A DNA stretch of 27,015 nucleotides from an uncultured Lachnospiraceae bacterium (lineage in GTDB: Bacteria > Bacillota > Clostridia > Lachnospirales > Lachnospiraceae). Below the pieces are notes generated by a model. The model was not told the origin of the DNA. It was given only the letters and a program-made list of their open reading frames with translations, and did not search any database. The stretch covers positions 1-27,015 of the forward strand of contig CAJTPM010000042.1 of NCBI GenBank assembly GCA_910578085.1, given 5' to 3'. Of this stretch, positions 7,170-14,633 are shown piece by piece. Numbering within the stretch: position 1 is the stretch's first letter; each line of letters opens with the position of its first letter. A program made the translations under genes and the position numbers.

Positions 7170-7778
7170 ATGTTACATGCACTTGGCTTGAATTTTAAAA
7201 TCGGTTTGAAATTTTTGTGGAGATTTCTGATCATAGTGTTTGTAGTGAATCTGGCGAACGGATCTCCGAGAGCGGCTATGTTGGTGTGGCCTGTCAAAAT
7301 TCTCATATTCTTTTTGCTTCTGGGGTGGTGGTTTAGGAAAATAAAAAAGGAAACCAGATTCAGATATTTTGAGGCGTCTTTTATCTGCGCGGGCGTCTTC
7401 TGGTTTCAGACTATAGTTGTTATCATTGCGAAACATGAAATCAGTGACGGTTGGATAATCTATGTGGCAATGTTCTGGATTGCCGGTATGATCATCACTG
7501 CCAAAACTCTGAGTGATTCCTGGAAGACGATTCAAAAACATTACCCGCATCTGAAGAAAAACACGGAAATACGTTGGGGTTCCCCGGATGATTACTGTGA
7601 AGCCTTTTCCAATGCGGAAAATCTGGAGAGGGAACTGACCGAGATCAAAAAAGAGGCGCCTCCCGCGGTGGTGAGGGCGATCAAGCAGAGAAAAGCGGGA
7701 GAGCTGATGATCTTTTTCCATTTCGAGATCTTATATCTGACGATCTTGATGCTTTGTTGTTCCCCATGGATGAAGTAG
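7170..7778 (+). CDS. Integral membrane protein of unknown function (202 aa)
   Basis: I do not recognise the family. Four hydrophobic segments lie in the first 115 residues (about 14-30, 37-54, 68-87, 95-112), and a fifth near the C-terminus (178-198). Between them is a soluble stretch of about 60 residues (SWKTIQKHYPHLKKNTEIRW onward) rich in charged residues. It has a strong GGAAGGAGG ribosome site and follows mscS by 28 bases, so the two are probably expressed together. The segment after it (7779-7860) shows no gene and no convincing terminator. Confidence 0.72.
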   Translation: MLHALGLNFKIGLKFLWRFLIIVFVVNLANGSPRAAMLVWPVKILIFFLLLGWWFRKIKKETRFRYFEASFICAGVFWFQTIVVIIAKHEISDGWIIYVAMFWIAGMIITAKTLSDSWKTIQKHYPHLKKNTEIRWGSPDDYCEAFSNAENLERELTEIKKEAPPAVVRAIKQRKAGELMIFFHFEILYLTILMLCCSPWMK

Positions 7779-7868
7779 CGGGGGAGCGGGCGACAGAAGA
7801 AGAGAGGCTCTCTAAAGGGGCTCAGGAATTCCTGTGCTGCTGATAAATTTGGGCTTTTAATCTAAAAT

Positions 7869-7975
7869 TTTGAAAATCTAAAGATTTGGCAATAAAAATA
7901 CTTGACAATCAAATAAAATAGCTATATACTTTGAAAATCAAATATAAATGACTTCAAAATATTTGATTATTCAAA
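7869..7975 (+). promoter_or_regulatory. Array of FabT-like TTTGA...TCAAA operators before fabH
   Basis: Four related palindromes are present. An imperfect site is TTTGA-AAA-TCTAA (7869-7881). TTGA-CAA-TCAA (7902-7912) lies on the -35 box. A perfect TTTGA-AAA-TCAAA (7930-7942) starts on the last base of the -10 box. TTTGA-TTAT-TCAAA (7962-7975) lies in the leader. FabT, the MarR-type repressor of fab operons in streptococci and relatives, binds TTTGA-N-TCAAA-like palindromes, so these are its likely sites. The matching repressor gene is at 19097. Sites are seen directly; the binding protein is inferred. Confidence 0.7.
7902..7930 (+). promoter_or_regulatory. Strong sigma-A-type promoter of the fab operon
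   Basis: A perfect -35 box TTGACA (7902-7907) is followed after exactly 17 bases by TATACT (7925-7930). Transcription should start near 7937, giving a leader of about 55 bases before fabH. Operator-like palindromes cover both boxes, so a bound repressor would block polymerase. Confidence 0.8.
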
Positions 7976-7992
7976 CAAATGAAGGAGAGATT

Positions 7993-8955
7993 ATGTCAGC
8001 AGTAATCTGTGGAACAGGTTCCTATGCGCCGGAGTACATAATGGATAATGACCGGATAGCGGAACTGGTGGAGACGAACGATGATTGGATACGGGAGAGG
8101 ACCGGTATCCGGAGACGCCATATTGCAAAGACGGAGACGACCACTTTTATGGCGGTGGAGGCGGCCAAAGGAGCTGTGGAAAACGCCGGAATCTCACCGG
8201 AAGAGATCGATCTTATTATAACAGCGACACTCTCTTCGGATGTGATACTGCCCTGTACCGCCTGCGAGGTGCAAAAAGAGATCGGTGCGAAAAACGCGGC
8301 GGCTTTCGATATCAATGCGGCCTGCAGCGGATTTGTGATTGCCTGCAATATGGCGGAAGCCTTTTTTGCGGCGGGGCAGTACCGGACGGCTTTGATCGTG
8401 GCGGCAGAGAGCCTTTCAAGGCTGACGGACTGGAGCGACAGAAACACCTGTATTCTGTTTGGGGACGGTGCAGGGGCCGCAGTGTTGAAAAATGCTCCCG
8501 GAAAGCATTTCCTTTCCGTCACCCATTCGGACGGAGAGAAAGGGTGGACGCTGACCTGTAAAAGCCGCCCGGCTGCAGATGCGGAAAAATCTTTGCGGGA
8601 GCATTTTATTGATATGAACGGGCAGGAGATTTTTAAGTTTGCGGTGCGTAAAGTGCCGGAACTGGTGAAAGAGGTTCTGCAAAAAAATGCTGTGGATCAG
8701 GAAGAGATTGCATGGTACATTATGCATCAGGCCAACAGCAGAATTCTGGAGGCTGTGGCAAAGAGGCTGGGAGAGCCGGCTATGAAATTTCCCATGAATC
8801 TGCAGCATTACGGGAATACGTCATCTGCCAGCATTCCGCTCCTGTTAGATGAGATGAACAGGACCGGAAGGTTTTCAAAAGGAGAGAAAATACTGATGGC
8901 CGGTTTTGGCGCAGGACTGACCTGGAGCGGCAGTATTCTTGCGTGGGGGATATAG
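7993..8955 (+). CDS. fabH: Beta-ketoacyl-ACP synthase III
   Basis: FabH starts fatty-acid synthesis by condensing an acyl-CoA with malonyl-ACP. The 320-residue protein has the catalytic triad in its usual order: Cys111 in NAACSGF, His245 in MHQANSRI and Asn275 in YGNTSS. It also has the DDWIRERTGIRRRHIA motif near the N-terminus, typical of the CoA-binding region. The start at 7993 is supported by GAAGGAGAG five bases upstream; an in-frame ATG at 7948 would place the start inside the operator region with no ribosome site. It is the first gene of the operon. Primer preference (acetyl or branched) cannot be read reliably from sequence. Confidence 0.96.
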   Translation: MSAVICGTGSYAPEYIMDNDRIAELVETNDDWIRERTGIRRRHIAKTETTTFMAVEAAKGAVENAGISPEEIDLIITATLSSDVILPCTACEVQKEIGAKNAAAFDINAACSGFVIACNMAEAFFAAGQYRTALIVAAESLSRLTDWSDRNTCILFGDGAGAAVLKNAPGKHFLSVTHSDGEKGWTLTCKSRPAADAEKSLREHFIDMNGQEIFKFAVRKVPELVKEVLQKNAVDQEEIAWYIMHQANSRILEAVAKRLGEPAMKFPMNLQHYGNTSSASIPLLLDEMNRTGRFSKGEKILMAGFGAGLTWSGSILAWGI

Positions 8956-8959
8956 ACTG

Positions 8960-9108
8960 CCTGTCATGAAAAGCGGAATTGAGCCGTTGCTTTTCGAGCG
9001 GCAATACGAACAAAAATCGAAGCGTTTGTGAGCAGTTTGCTTCAGCAAATGAAATTTGCCGGACCTGGCATGAAAAACGGAAGATAACCGGAAAATATCC
9101 GGTTCATC
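8960..9108. repeat. Direct repeats and hairpins in the fabH-acpP gap
   Basis: The 226-base gap has no gene. CCTGTCATGAAAAGCGGAA (8960-8978) recurs as CCTGGCATGAAAAACGGAA (9064-9082), with 2 mismatches in 19 and 104 bases apart. Between them lies a hairpin TTTGCT-TC-AGCAAA (9036-9049). After the second copy, AACCGGA (9086-9092) pairs with TCCGGTT (9098-9104). No T-run follows, so this is more likely an RNA processing or stability element than a full terminator. No good separate acpP promoter is seen. Confidence 0.45.
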
Positions 9109-9181
9109 TATAGAAAAAAACAAAAAGCGCTGCCATAAATTTGACCTATACAAAAAGCGGCGCGGAAATGAGGAAAAAACA

Positions 9182-9418
9182 ATGAATGAAATGGTAGAAA
9201 GAATCAGAGAGATCGCATCAGAGAATTTAAACATGGAACGGGAGACAGTGACAGCTACGGCGAAGTTTAAGGAGGATCTGGAAATCGATTCTCTGGATCT
9301 GTTTGAGCTGGCGATGGCGTTGGAAGAGGAATACAACATTGAAATTCCGGCGGAAGCACTGGAAAACCTCACCTGTATTGAGGACGTGGCAAAGTATATT
9401 GAGGAGCACAGAGAATAG
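9182..9418 (+). CDS. acpP: Acyl carrier protein
   Basis: A small acidic ACP of 78 residues carries growing acyl chains on a 4'-phosphopantetheine arm. The attachment serine is Ser37 in EIDSLDLFELAM, the standard DSL motif, with helix II rich in Glu after it. Length and charge are normal for the family. A GAGGA site lies 8 bases before the ATG. It sits second in the operon, between fabH and fabK, as in streptococcal and clostridial fab clusters. Confidence 0.95.
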   Translation: MNEMVERIREIASENLNMERETVTATAKFKEDLEIDSLDLFELAMALEEEYNIEIPAEALENLTCIEDVAKYIEEHRE

Positions 9419-9444
9419 CACAGAGAACAGGGTTTGGTATTGAA

Positions 9445-10392
9445 ATGAGGACAGAATTAACAGAGCTTTTGAAAATTGAATATCCGGTGATCCAGGGCGG
9501 TATGGCCTGGGTAGCGGAGTATCATCTGGCGTCGGCTGTTTCAAATGCCGGCGGCCTGGGACTGATCGGGGCGGCCAACGCGCCGGCGGACTGGGTGAGA
9601 GACCAGGTGCGGAAGATGCAGGAACTGACAAAAAAGCCCTTTGGCGTCAACATTATGCTAATGAGTCCCTTTGCGGATGAGGTGGCAAAGGTGATGGTGG
9701 AAGAAAAAGTGCCGGTGGTGACCACCGGGGCCGGAAATCCGGAGAAATATCTGAACATGTGGAAAGAGGCCGGAATCAAAGTGATTCCCGTGGTGGCTTC
9801 CGTTGCCATGGCAAAGCGGATGGAACGTGCCGGTGCGGATGCGGTGGTGGCGGAAGGCTGCGAGGCCGGCGGCCACATCGGAGAGACTACCACCATGGTG
9901 CTGGTGCCCCAGATCGCGGATGCAGTGCAGATCCCTGTGATCGCGGCGGGAGGGATCGGAGACGGAAGAGGTGTTGCAGCGGCGTTTATGCTGGGCGCAA
10001 AAGGCGTACAGATGGGAACTCATTTTGTTGTGACAACGGAATCTCAGGTACATCAGAATTATAAGGATCGTATTTTAGGCGCAAAGGATATCGACACGAG
10101 GGTGACAGGGCGAAGCACGGGGCATCCGGTGCGCGCTCTGCGCAATGAGATGACACGGAAGTATCTGGAGCTGGAGGGAGAGGGCGCTTCTCTCGAGGAG
10201 CTGGAACTTCTGGCGGTAGGCGGCCTGCGTAAGGCGGTTGTGGAAGGCGATGTGAAGAGCGGCAGCCTGATGGCGGGACAGATCGCAGGGTTAGTGAAAG
10301 AGAGCATGAGCTGTGAGGAACTGATCCGGAAAGTGATTTCCGAGGCGGAGGCCTTGCTGACAGGTTCGGCGGACAAATTTGTGTGCCGGTAA
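9445..10392 (+). CDS. fabK: Enoyl-ACP reductase II (FMN-dependent)
   Basis: FabK reduces trans-2-enoyl-ACP with NAD(P)H through FMN in the last step of each elongation cycle, replacing FabI. The 315-residue TIM-barrel protein starts with the signature YPVIQGGMAWVAEYHLASAV (13-32). The catalytic His144 is in EAGGHIGE, the same number as in the S. pneumoniae enzyme as I recall it. The phosphate-binding segment AAGGIGDGRG (about 167-176) and AKGVQMGTHF (about 184-193) follow. The C-terminus contains GQIAGLVKE, typical of FabK. Neighbours acpP and fabD strengthen the assignment over nitronate monooxygenase. The ribosome site is weak (CAGGG far upstream), so the start is less certain than the identity. 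Confidence 0.94.
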   Translation: MRTELTELLKIEYPVIQGGMAWVAEYHLASAVSNAGGLGLIGAANAPADWVRDQVRKMQELTKKPFGVNIMLMSPFADEVAKVMVEEKVPVVTTGAGNPEKYLNMWKEAGIKVIPVVASVAMAKRMERAGADAVVAEGCEAGGHIGETTTMVLVPQIADAVQIPVIAAGGIGDGRGVAAAFMLGAKGVQMGTHFVVTTESQVHQNYKDRILGAKDIDTRVTGRSTGHPVRALRNEMTRKYLELEGEGASLEELELLAVGGLRKAVVEGDVKSGSLMAGQIAGLVKESMSCEELIRKVISEAEALLTGSADKFVCR

Positions 10393-10475
10393 TAACAGTT
10401 CAGCTTATATGAAAGCGTAAAGGTAAAATGCAATCAGACGGCAGGAGTTGTTAAGGAAAGGAACAGGGATTTTTT

Positions 10476-11468
10476 ATGAATGGAATAGTGTCAGGCGGTT
10501 ATCTGGCGGGCGGAAGTGAAGAGAAAGAGTGCAGCTGTGAGACAGAGCGCCCGGGAAAACTGGCGTTTCTGTATCCCGGGCAGGGCGTACAGACTGCCGG
10601 AATGGGGAAAGATTTTTATGAGAACAGCGCTCTGGCAAGGGAAGTGTTTGACGAAGCTTCCGAGACGCTGGGGCTTGATATGAGAAAACTCTGTTTTGAA
10701 AAAAACGACAGGCTGGATCTGACGGAGTATACCCAGGCGGCGCTTGTCACAACCTGTCTTGCCATCACGGGAGAACTGAAAAACAGAGGTGTTTCGGCGG
10801 ATCTGACCGCCGGACTTTCTCTGGGAGAATACGCGGCGATCACGGCCGCAGGCGGGATGACCGGGATGCAGGCGGTGAGGCTTGTCAGAAAGCGCGGGAT
10901 CCTGATGCAGAATACAGTGCCTGCCGGAGAAGGCGCCATGTGCGCGGTGCTGGCGCTGGATGAAAAGGTGATCGAACAGATTCTGGATGAGATGGAAGAT
11001 GTGACCATCGCCAACTATAACTGTCCGGGACAGATCGTGATTACCGGAAAAACAGAGCAGGTGGCGGCGGCAAAGGAAAAACTGGAAGCGGCGGGGGCAA
11101 GACGCTGCATTATGCTGAATGTCAGCGGGCCGTTTCATTCGCCATTGTTAAAGAAAGCCGGTGCGGCGCTGGCGGCGGAGATGGAAGGCATGGAATTTAC
11201 TGCGCTGCATATCCCCTATATAACCAACGTGACGGCGAAGAAGGTGACAGACAGCGGAGAGATCAAAGCGCTGTTAGCAAAACAGGTGTACTCGCCGGTG
11301 CGCTGGATGCAGAGCATGGAGACCATGCTGGCGGAGGGCGTGGATACTTTTGTGGAGATCGGACCGGGCAGGACACTGGCAGGATTTATGAAAAAGATCG
11401 CACCTCAGGCGAAGGTGCTGCAGGTGGCGAAGTGGGAAGATCTGGAGAAAGTGACGGTTGTAAATTGA
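10476..11468 (+). CDS. fabD: Malonyl-CoA:ACP transacylase
   Basis: FabD moves malonyl from CoA to ACP to supply extender units. The 330-residue protein has YPGQGVQ (33-39), the nucleophile Ser115 in GLSLGEYA and the partner His221 in GPFHSPLL. The canonical motif is GHSLGE; the His before the Ser is Leu114 here, a variant I recall from other Clostridia. The C-terminal FVEIGPGRTLAGF motif is intact. An N-terminal extension of about 28 residues (MNGIVSGGYLAGG onward) precedes the fold; no later good start codon exists, so it is probably real. It lies between fabK and fabG in the operon. Confidence 0.94.
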   Translation: MNGIVSGGYLAGGSEEKECSCETERPGKLAFLYPGQGVQTAGMGKDFYENSALAREVFDEASETLGLDMRKLCFEKNDRLDLTEYTQAALVTTCLAITGELKNRGVSADLTAGLSLGEYAAITAAGGMTGMQAVRLVRKRGILMQNTVPAGEGAMCAVLALDEKVIEQILDEMEDVTIANYNCPGQIVITGKTEQVAAAKEKLEAAGARRCIMLNVSGPFHSPLLKKAGAALAAEMEGMEFTALHIPYITNVTAKKVTDSGEIKALLAKQVYSPVRWMQSMETMLAEGVDTFVEIGPGRTLAGFMKKIAPQAKVLQVAKWEDLEKVTVVN

Positions 11469-11535
11469 ACTGCGCAGAACCAGGCGGAAAGGGAACTCCC
11501 AAAGCAGAAAATGGCTCTGACATGGAGGAATTAGT

Positions 11536-12276
11536 ATGTTGACAGATAAAACAGCAGTGATTACCGGCGCATCCCGGGGGATCGGGAGAGCTATCGCGCT
11601 TCATATGGCAAAACTCGGCGCACAGGTGATCATCAATTATAATGGCTCGGAAGAAAAGGCAAAAGAAGTACAAAAGGAGATCATTGAGGCGGGCGGCAGG
11701 GCTTTTATTTACCGGTGCGATGTGTCCGACTTCAAACAGTGCGAAAGTTTTGTGAAAGAGATTACGGAGAAGTTTGGACGTATCGATATTCTGGTGAACA
11801 ATGCGGGAATTACGAAGGATGGCCTGCTAATGAGCATGTCTGAGGAAGCTTTTGACAGTGTGGTTCAGGTCAATCTGAAAGGGACTTTTAATATGATCCG
11901 TTTCGTCTCCAGACAGATGTTAAAACAAAGGAGCGGACGTATTATCAATATGGCGTCGGTGGTCGGTGTGTCGGGCAATGCAGGGCAGGCAAACTATGCA
12001 GCGTCGAAAGCCGGTGTGATCGGCCTGACCAAGTCGGCGGCGAAGGAGTTAGCGTCGAGAGGCATTACCGTGAACGCCATTGCGCCGGGCTATATCAGTA
12101 CGGACATGACGGAACAGCTGAAAGATGAGGTGAAGACGCAGATCGCAGGGATGATCCCCATGGGCACACTGGGCGAACCGAAACAGGTGGCCAGTGCGGC
12201 AGCCTTTCTGGCGTCGGATGAAGCCGCCTATATCACAGGTCAGGTTCTCCACGTGGACGGTGGGATGAACATGTGA
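11536..12276 (+). CDS. fabG: 3-oxoacyl-ACP reductase
   Basis: FabG reduces beta-ketoacyl-ACP with NADPH. The 246-residue short-chain dehydrogenase shows every expected element: TGASRGIG (10-17) for cofactor, NNAG (88-91), Ser141 in MASVVG, and Tyr154 and Lys158 in YAASK. The C-terminal VDGGMNM ending is typical of FabG. A GGAGG lies 8 bases before the ATG. It follows fabD by 67 bases. A structured 170-base gap separates it from fabF, unusual in this otherwise compact operon. Confidence 0.96.
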   Translation: MLTDKTAVITGASRGIGRAIALHMAKLGAQVIINYNGSEEKAKEVQKEIIEAGGRAFIYRCDVSDFKQCESFVKEITEKFGRIDILVNNAGITKDGLLMSMSEEAFDSVVQVNLKGTFNMIRFVSRQMLKQRSGRIINMASVVGVSGNAGQANYAASKAGVIGLTKSAAKELASRGITVNAIAPGYISTDMTEQLKDEVKTQIAGMIPMGTLGEPKQVASAAAFLASDEAAYITGQVLHVDGGMNM

Positions 12277-12282
12277 GCGTCA

Positions 12283-12405
12283 GCAGTTCAACCGGAGCTG
12301 TGAAATTGCGACAAATCGTGCTTGCACGAGTTTGGCGGAGTTTTACAGCTCCGAGGGAGCGCCCGTACATGAGCAAAAGGAGCTGCTGGTTGAACTGCGT
12401 ACGGG
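12283..12405 (+). other. Long structured element between fabG and fabF (MITE-like or cis-acting RNA)
   Basis: GCAGTTCAACC (12283-12293) pairs perfectly with GGTTGAACTGC (12388-12398). Directly inside it, GGAGCTGTGAAA (12294-12305) pairs with TTTTACAGCTCC (12341-12352) with one G-T pair. The loop of that stem holds TCGTG-CTTG-CACGA (12316-12329). In addition CCCGTAC (12362-12368) can pair with GTACGGG (12399-12405), which would form a pseudoknot or compete with the outer stem. It ends about 40 bases before the fabF start. The frame through it stays open and in phase with fabF, but it reads as low-quality protein. The pairings are seen directly; a function as a mobile repeat or a regulator of fabF is inference. 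Confidence 0.6.
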
Positions 12406-12443
12406 AGACAGAGCTGCAGAAGCAAATAAAGAGCGAGGTAATC

Positions 12444-13682
12444 ATGAAGAGAAGAGTAGTTGTAACAGGGCTCGGGGCGGTAACCCCGATTGGAAATACG
12501 GTGGATGCATTCTGGGCATCCGTGAAAAAGGGCGCGGTCGGCATCGGTGAAATAACGAAGTTTGATACCACGGACTATAAGGTGAAACTGGCGGCGGAGG
12601 TAAAGGACTTTGATCCGAAGGAACGTATGGACGCCAAAGCGGCAAGGCGCATGGAACTTTTTTCCCAGTATGCGGTGGTTGCGGCAAGAGAGGCCTCTGA
12701 GGATGCGGGATTAGATATGGAGAAAGAGGACGCGTTCCGCGTCGGTGTGATCGTAGGTTCCGGCATCGGTTCTTTGCAGGTGATCGAACGGGAATATGAA
12801 AAGATACTGACAAAAGGGCCTTCCCGGGTAAATCCGCTGATGGTGCCGCTTATGATCTCCAATATGGCGGCCGGCAATGTCTCGATTCAGCTTGGTCTGA
12901 AGGGTAAGTGTACCAACGTAGTTACTGCCTGTGCGACGGGCACGAACTGCATCGGGGATGCTTTTCGGGCGATTCAGTACGGCGATGCGGAAGTGATGTT
13001 CACCGGCGGTACGGAGAGCAGTGTGTGTCCCATCGGCATTGCGGGGTTCAGCGCCCTGAAAGCGCTTTCCACAAAGACAGATCCTTTGCGGGCCTCCATT
13101 CCTTTTGATAAAGAGCGGGACGGCTTTGTGCTGGGGGAGGGCGCCGGCGTTGTAGTGCTGGAAGAGCTGGAACATGCAAAAAAACGGGGGGCGAGGATCT
13201 ATGCCGAGCTTGTGGGCTACGGTGCCACCGGTGATGCCTATCATATCACAGCCCCGATGGAGGATGGCAGCGGTGCGGCGAAGGCCATGGAATTTGCGAT
13301 GAGAGAAGCGGAAATTACGCCTTCCCGGATCGACTATATCAATGCTCACGGCACGGCCACGCATCATAACGATCTGTTTGAGACGAGAGCGATCAAACTG
13401 GCCTTCGGGGAGGCTGCTAAGAAGGTGCAGATCAATTCCACGAAATCCATGATCGGTCATCTGTTAGGCGCGGCAGGGGCCGTGGAGTTTATTGTCTGTG
13501 TAAAGAGTCTGCAGGATCAGTTTGTGCATCAGACTGTGGGCACCACGGAGCCGGAGGAGGAGTGCGATCTGAATTATACGCTGGGCGCGCCGGTGGAGCG
13601 GGAACTTCGTTATGTGATGAGTAATTCCCTTGGGTTCGGGGGGCATAATGCGGTTTTGGTGTTGAAGAAGTTTGAGGGGTAA
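12444..13682 (+). CDS. fabF: Beta-ketoacyl-ACP synthase II
   Basis: FabF elongates acyl-ACP with malonyl-ACP. The 412-residue thiolase-fold protein begins MKRRVVVTGLGAVTPIGN, the classical FabF start. The active-site Cys is in TACATGTNCIGD, the two catalytic His in NAHGTATHHND and MIGHLLGAAGA, and the C-terminal SNSLGFGGHNA motif is present. The start at 12444 has a GAGG site 7 bases upstream; the frame could open 57 codons earlier at 12273, but that stretch is the structured intergenic element and has no family similarity. In organisms with FabK and a single FabZ, FabF may help decide the unsaturated to saturated ratio; that is family knowledge, not visible here. Confidence 0.95.
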   Translation: MKRRVVVTGLGAVTPIGNTVDAFWASVKKGAVGIGEITKFDTTDYKVKLAAEVKDFDPKERMDAKAARRMELFSQYAVVAAREASEDAGLDMEKEDAFRVGVIVGSGIGSLQVIEREYEKILTKGPSRVNPLMVPLMISNMAAGNVSIQLGLKGKCTNVVTACATGTNCIGDAFRAIQYGDAEVMFTGGTESSVCPIGIAGFSALKALSTKTDPLRASIPFDKERDGFVLGEGAGVVVLEELEHAKKRGARIYAELVGYGATGDAYHITAPMEDGSGAAKAMEFAMREAEITPSRIDYINAHGTATHHNDLFETRAIKLAFGEAAKKVQINSTKSMIGHLLGAAGAVEFIVCVKSLQDQFVHQTVGTTEPEEECDLNYTLGAPVERELRYVMSNSLGFGGHNAVLVLKKFEG

Positions 13683-13695
13683 GGAGCGAATGCTT

Positions 13696-14109
13696 ATGGA
13701 AATGGATTATTTGATAAAGCTTATTGAGACAGTATCACGTTCGGAACTTTCGAAATTTGAATATGAGGAAGGCGGCGTAAAGGTACAGATGGAAAAGCCG
13801 GAGGCGGTGCAGGTGATGCAGGTGGCGCCGGTACTGGCTGGATCGGCAGTGCAGGCGGAGGAGACGGCGGCGGGGGATAACGTGGTGACCTGTCCGCTTG
13901 TGGGTATTTTTTATGCGGCGCCGGAGGAGGGGGCGGAGCCCTTTGTGAAGGTCGGCGATACGGTGAAAAAGGGCCAGACGCTGGCGATCGTGGAGGCCAT
14001 GAAGCTGATGAATGAGATTGAGAGCGAAGTGGACGGCGTTGTGACGGAAGTACTTGCCGAAAACGGGCAGGCGGTGGAATTCGGACAGGAATTGTTTCGC
14101 ATCAGGTAG
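13696..14109 (+). CDS. accB: Biotin carboxyl carrier protein of acetyl-CoA carboxylase
   Basis: AccB carries carboxybiotin between the carboxylase and transferase of acetyl-CoA carboxylase. The 137-residue protein has the N-terminal helix (YLIKLIETVSRSELSKFEYE), a short Ala/Glu-rich linker (about 35-60) and a biotinyl domain with the biotin-accepting Lys103 in VEAMKLMNEIES. The start at 13696 gives nine bases to the AAGGAG site at 13681; in-frame ATGs at 13672 and 13690 are less well placed. AAGGAG begins on the fabF stop codon, so translation is probably coupled. Confidence 0.94.
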   Translation: MEMDYLIKLIETVSRSELSKFEYEEGGVKVQMEKPEAVQVMQVAPVLAGSAVQAEETAAGDNVVTCPLVGIFYAAPEEGAEPFVKVGDTVKKGQTLAIVEAMKLMNEIESEVDGVVTEVLAENGQAVEFGQELFRIR

Positions 14110-14120
14110 AGAGGAACGTT

Positions 14121-14549
14121 ATGAATCACTTGAACATAGAGCAGATAAAAGAAATCATACCCCACAGGCATCCGTTTTTGCTTCTGGATTATATCGAGGA
14201 TTATGAGCCGGGGGAGTATGCGGTGGGATATAAATGTGTTACTTACAGGGAGGAATTCTTTGCGGGGCATTTTCCGGGGGAGCCGGTAATGCCGGGGGTG
14301 CTGATGGTGGAAGCGCTGGCTCAGGCCGGGGCGGTGGCAATTCTCAGCATGGAGGAAAACCATGGGAAGACAGCCTATTTCGGCGGCATCAAAAACTGCA
14401 GATTCCGCGGGAAGGTGACGCCCGGCGATAAGCTGCGGCTGGAGACGAAGATCATCAACCGGAAAGGACCGCTGGGAATCGGGGAGGCTGTGGCGAGCGT
14501 GGACGGCAAAGTGGTCGTAAACGCGGAACTGACTTTCATGGTGGGGTGA
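14121..14549 (+). CDS. fabZ: 3-hydroxyacyl-ACP dehydratase
   Basis: FabZ removes water from 3-hydroxyacyl-ACP to give the trans-2-enoyl product used by FabK. The 142-residue hot-dog-fold protein has PHRHPFLLLD (14-23), the catalytic His50 in FAGHFPGEPVMPGV and Glu64 in LMVEALAQAG. Length is standard. It follows accB by 11 bases with a GAGAGGAACG site. It is the only dehydratase in the operon; no FabA or FabM isomerase is present in the window. Confidence 0.95.
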   Translation: MNHLNIEQIKEIIPHRHPFLLLDYIEDYEPGEYAVGYKCVTYREEFFAGHFPGEPVMPGVLMVEALAQAGAVAILSMEENHGKTAYFGGIKNCRFRGKVTPGDKLRLETKIINRKGPLGIGEAVASVDGKVVVNAELTFMVG

Positions 14550-14633
14550 GAGAATCTTTGAAAAGTGCGTGAAAATTTGGATTCTCTGCCTGTGATGATT
14601 TGACAGAAGTATTGTCGGAAGGGTTGAGCATAC

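Noticed and set aside
7830..7841. Palindrome CAGGAATTCCTG near the end of the membrane-protein gene
   Set aside because: Self-complementary with no loop and no T-run, so not a terminator; short enough to be chance.
9122..9181. Possible separate acpP promoter (TTGACC near 9149)
   Set aside because: No -10 box lies at 16-18 bases; the sequence after it is GC-rich.
10491..11138. 215-codon minus-strand open frame opposite fabD
   Set aside because: Antisense to fabD with no start signal and no recognisable motif.
12273..12443. 57-codon N-terminal extension of FabF in an open frame
   Set aside because: Family members begin at MKRRVVVTG; the extension coincides with the structured element and reads as low-quality sequence.
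12711..13460. 249-codon minus-strand open frame opposite fabF
   Set aside because: It lies wholly antisense to a conserved enzyme and shows no domain; a shadow of a GC-rich gene.
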